Below, piece by piece: positions 41,377 to 43,737 of a stretch of DNA of 43,737 nt. The stretch lies in contig JAPOYT010000260.1 of NCBI GenBank assembly GCA_026706445.1, positions 1 through 43,737 on the forward strand, written 5' to 3'. The notes below the pieces were generated by a model. The model did no database searches. It saw only the letters and a list, made by a program, of their open reading frames with translations, and was not told the origin of the DNA. A program made the translations under genes and the position numbers. How positions within the stretch are numbered: position 1 is the first letter of the stretch; each line of letters begins with the position of its first letter. The DNA comes from Chloroflexota bacterium. Lineage in GTDB: Bacteria; Chloroflexota; Anaerolineae; Aggregatilineales; Phototrophicaceae.

Positions 41377-42216
41377 TCATTCCAATATCCCAAAGGTCAG
41401 TCCCTTTACAAGCTGTCGCCGCAGGATGATCGTCAGCACAATGATCGGCGCCATGATGATCAGATTTACCGAGAACAAATTGCCCCATTCCACGCGCGTT
41501 CGCACGATATAGGTGCCGGCGGACATCGGCAGTGTGCTGGTCCGGTTGCCCGCCAGAATCAGCGCCAGGAAGAATTCATTCCAAGCGAAAATGAAGTTGA
41601 GAATCGCCGTCGCCACGATGCCGGGCCAGACCACCGGCAGCACGACCCGCCAGAGCGCGCCCAGGCGCGTGTAGCCCTCGACCATGGCGCTTTCTTCCAT
41701 CGCGGCCGGCAGCTCGGCGAAATAACCGCGCATCATCCAGATCACCAGCGGCAGCAAAAATGTCTGATAGGTGATGATGAGACCGGGGAAGGTATCGCGC
41801 AAGCCGATGCCCAAACCGCGTTCGAGATAAAGGAACATGGCGTAGAAAGGCAAGCCGACCACAATCGGCGGAATCATGCGCAGGGAGATCAGCCATTGCA
41901 TCAGCGCCTTCGAGCTGCGGAAGCGGAAACGGGCGAAGGCGTAGGCGGCCGGCACGCCCAGGATCAAGGCCATGACCACGGAACCGATCGAGATAATCAA
42001 GCTGTTGCGCAAGAAGAGCCAACCTTTCCGCGTGAAGAAAACGAATTCAAAGTTCTCCAGCGTCGGCTCGAAGATCCAGGTCGGCGGGCTCGAAACCCAG
42101 ATGATCTGCGGCTTGAAGGCGGTGACGCTGCCGGCGAGCACGGGAACCAGCACCAGAATCGCCATCACGATCAAGATGACATAAGCCAGGATTCGTTCGG
42201 ATCTGGGTACGCGCAT
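41377..42216 (-). CDS. CUT1 sugar ABC transporter permease, MalG-like
   Basis: A 279-residue six-helix inner-membrane protein. An N-terminal helix (LAYVILIVMAILVLVPVLAG) is followed by the periplasmic start FKPQIIWVSSPPTWIFEPTLENF, typical of MalG-like subunits. The coupling loop is MEESAMVEGYTRLGALWRVVLPVVWPG. The end RRQLVKGLTFGILE resembles the usual QRxxVxGLTxGAVKG tail. No good ribosome site is seen before ATG 42216. It forms a heterodimer with the MalF-like protein encoded upstream at 42478 and imports a sugar of unknown identity, plausibly a fucoside given the catabolic genes behind it. Confidence 0.92.
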   Translation of the reverse strand: MRVPRSERILAYVILIVMAILVLVPVLAGSVTAFKPQIIWVSSPPTWIFEPTLENFEFVFFTRKGWLFLRNSLIISIGSVVMALILGVPAAYAFARFRFRSSKALMQWLISLRMIPPIVVGLPFYAMFLYLERGLGIGLRDTFPGLIITYQTFLLPLVIWMMRGYFAELPAAMEESAMVEGYTRLGALWRVVLPVVWPGIVATAILNFIFAWNEFFLALILAGNRTSTLPMSAGTYIVRTRVEWGNLFSVNLIIMAPIIVLTIILRRQLVKGLTFGILE

Positions 42217-42241
42217 CAGGGCTATCGCCTTACTTTGCTTT

Positions 42242-42403
42242 TACCACCGAGATCACCGAGAAAAAAGAGTGAACAGAGACATTTGCATTTTCGTCCTATC
42301 CTCAGCATATACCGCCGTCAGAAGGCTTAAACTGTGGATGCCAGCGAACTGCCCTTGCAGACCACTCTCGGTGTCCTCGTTGCTCTCGGTGTACTCGGTG
42401 GTT
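42242..42403. repeat. Family C MITE-like element between permease genes
   Basis: TACCACCGAGATCACCGAG at 42242-42260 and CTCGGTGTACTCGGTGGTT at 42385-42403 are inverted ends of a 162-bp element. CTCTCGGTGTCCTCG just inside the right end repeats the unit. No gene in this 261-bp gap. Confidence 0.65.
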
Positions 42404-42477
42404 GATTTTCTGCATGAAAGGTCGTCATCCATTGCGTCATCGGCTTGATGTGCTTTCCTCGGCGCGGGCAAGGTCAG

Positions 42478-43404
42478 TTAGCCGACTTCCACATCGCGAT
42501 ACAAGTAGCGGAACATGAGGGCGGAAATCAGTCCGATGAACAACAACATCAGAATTGAGCCAGCCGCCGCCCGACTCAGTTTATTGAAGGTGAAAGCGGT
42601 GCGGTAGAGGTACAGGCTGAGCGTCTCAGTGGTCAATGCCGGTCCGCCATCGGTCATGACGCGCACCAAGTCAAAGGTGCGGAAGGCGTCGACTGTGCGC
42701 AGCAGCAGCGCCACCAGGATCACCGGGCGCAGCATCGGCAGGGTCAGCCGGCGGAAGATTATCCAGGATGAGACGCCTTCCAACCGCGCCGATTCGAAGG
42801 GGGCGCGCGGCAAGGTCGCCATGCCCGCCTCGATGATGAGGAACACCAGCGGATACCACTGCCAGATATCCACCAGCACAACCGTGAGCCGCGCCGTGCT
42901 CGCCTGCGCCAGCATGGTCTGCCCCGGGATGCCCAACAGACCGAGAAACCAATTGACCAGCCCGAAGAGCGGATCCAGCATCCAATTCCACATCAGCCCA
43001 ACCACGATCGGCGCCATAGTGATTGGGATGATCAGAATCAGCCGCAGCAGCTCTTTGCCGGCGGTCACGCGGCGGATCAGCAGCGCCACGCCGAAACCGA
43101 TGATGAAGGAGCCGCTAACCGAGAAGAACACATAGTAAAGCGTATTGAGCGCGCTCTGAATAAAGTCGTCATTGCCCAGCATTCGCTCGAAGTTCTGCAA
43201 GCCGACGAAGGGACGCGACTGCGAAGCGAAGGTGACGCGAAAGAGTGAAACTCCGGTCGAGAATATGATGGGATATATGACGACCAGCAGCAGAATGATG
43301 AGCGCAGGTCCGATGAAAAACCAGTGCCGATGCCGCTGCGTCAACTGGTAGAGGCGGGTTGAGAAGATCTTCCCCTGATCATCTGAAGCGTTTGAATGGA
43401 ACAT
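42478..43404 (-). CDS. CUT1 sugar ABC transporter permease, MalF-like
   Basis: A 308-residue membrane protein with six core helices. A charged N-terminus (FHSNASDDQGKIFSTRLYQLTQRHRHW) leads to helix 1 (FIGPALIILLLVVIYPIIFS). The coupling loop is FESARLEGVSSWIIFRRLTLPMLRP and the late FRTFDLVRVMTDGGPALTTETLSLYLY segment is the MalF-type hallmark (DxxxxLTxGGP). I chose ATG 43404 because more upstream in-frame sequence is a family B repeat; no clear ribosome site is visible. Probable partners are the MalG-like permease at 41377, the MalK-like ATPase and the binding protein whose end lies at 43587. Confidence 0.9.
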   Translation of the reverse strand: MFHSNASDDQGKIFSTRLYQLTQRHRHWFFIGPALIILLLVVIYPIIFSTGVSLFRVTFASQSRPFVGLQNFERMLGNDDFIQSALNTLYYVFFSVSGSFIIGFGVALLIRRVTAGKELLRLILIIPITMAPIVVGLMWNWMLDPLFGLVNWFLGLLGIPGQTMLAQASTARLTVVLVDIWQWYPLVFLIIEAGMATLPRAPFESARLEGVSSWIIFRRLTLPMLRPVILVALLLRTVDAFRTFDLVRVMTDGGPALTTETLSLYLYRTAFTFNKLSRAAAGSILMLLFIGLISALMFRYLYRDVEVG

Positions 43405-43419
43405 GTCTTTTATGTTGAC

Positions 43420-43513
43420 GGGCGACCCACCGCGGCGCGTAGACACTGCCGTTCGGTCGCCCCTACACCATCTATATTATAGAAATCTGTAGGGGTCAGC
43501 CGGTGGCTGACCC
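43420..43513. repeat. Long and short family B hairpins upstream of the MalF-like gene
   Basis: Long copy (43420-43466): GGGCGACCC...GGTCGCCCCTAC with GCGTAGACACTGCC inside. Short copy (43489-43513): GTAGGGGTCAGCC/GGCTGACCC. Between them an AT-rich TCTATATTATAGA includes a minus-strand TATAAT (43476-43481) without a visible -35 box. Confidence 0.65.
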
Positions 43514-43586
43514 GTTGCCAACAGACGCGATTGCCCCAAGTCCAACCCGTACTAAATTGCGGTTTGGGGAAAGGGGGTATCTCGCC

Positions 43587-43737
43587 CTACATGCACTCGT
43601 CGTGCTCAAGGCCGAGCTCGGCGAACTTGGCGCAGACAAAGTCTTCGCGCTGTTCCACCGACACGTAGGTGAGCCCCTCGTCGTAATAGCCGGCGTCTTC
43701 GACGATTTCGCGGATGTCATTGTTGGCGTCCACCATC
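43587..43737 (-). CDS. C-terminus of a protein cut by the window edge, probably the CUT1 sugar-binding protein
   Basis: The minus strand is open from the window edge to TAG at 43587-43589, giving at least 49 residues. It begins MVDANNDIREIVEDAGYYDE at the edge and ends FAELGLEHDECM. The acidic, soluble character, the order binding protein-MalF-MalG-MalK and the common orientation make an extracellular sugar-binding protein the best guess. The peptide alone is not diagnostic. Another frame over this stretch is also open but has a Ser/Arg-rich, non-protein-like composition. Confidence 0.55.
   Translation of the reverse strand, partial: MVDANNDIREIVEDAGYYDEGLTYVSVEQREDFVCAKFAELGLEHDECM

Noticed and set aside
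43496..43720. 74-residue minus-strand open frame at the right edge
   Set aside because: Ser/Pro/Arg-rich and runs into a family B hairpin; the alternative frame ending at 43587 gives a normal acidic protein C-terminus in the expected place for a binding protein.

Overview
The window is GC-rich chromosomal DNA that is almost entirely carbohydrate and solute uptake plus intracellular sugar catabolism. It carries about 27 protein genes, one of them cut by the right edge. I see no rRNA, tRNA, CRISPR array, transposase or phage gene. Twin-arginine-type leaders on family-5 binding proteins, many importers beside signal-less glycoside hydrolases, GTG/TTG starts and dense GC-rich intergenic hairpins suggest a heterotrophic Chloroflexota (Anaerolineae-like) bacterium. 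That placement is inference; no phylogenetic marker is present.

Layout. (1) 178-11373, plus strand: a ribose-type ABC importer split over the region (an unusual tandem-duplicated binding protein at 178-2076, permease at 8164, ATPase at 9497). Interleaved are two organophosphate-antiporter-like MFS genes, a class III CoA-transferase, DhaK and DhaL, and a LacD/YihT-type class I aldolase. Together they look like uptake, phosphorylation and aldol cleavage of a ketose-like substrate. (2) 11644-19571, plus strand: a peptide/opine/oligosaccharide-type (Opp/Dpp) importer with two paralogous Tat-type binding proteins, two permeases, and both ATPases fused in one polypeptide. (3) 19674-32002: a second Opp-type system arranged divergently. 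The minus-strand operon is permease B, permease C, GH2 glycosidase, OppD, OppF; the plus-strand arm is a binding protein and a second GH2 enzyme. It is best read as oligosaccharide (perhaps beta-mannoside) import followed by cytoplasmic hydrolysis. (4) 32828-39856, minus strand: GH29 alpha-L-fucosidase-like enzyme, amidohydrolase, BKACE-like enzyme, zinc alcohol dehydrogenase, TIM-barrel isomerase/epimerase, Ldh2-type dehydrogenase and HpcH/HpaI aldolase, resembling a non-phosphorylative deoxyhexose route. (5) 40070-43737, minus strand: a CUT1 sugar importer (MalK-, MalG- and MalF-like, and the C-terminus of what is probably its binding protein), probably feeding region 4.

Intergenic DNA is dominated by three repeat families: C-rich palindromes (family A), GGGCGAC...GTCGCCCCTAC hairpins of modular length (family B), and MITE-like elements with ACCACCGAG/CTCGGTGGT terminal arms (family C). 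One family A palindrome lies inside coding sequence and forms the linker of the fused ATPase. Another lies in an insertion between permease and ATPase genes flanked by a 23-bp direct duplication that preserved both genes. A conserved 26-bp motif lies upstream of the ribose-type binding protein and of both arms of the divergent oligosaccharide system, suggesting one regulon.
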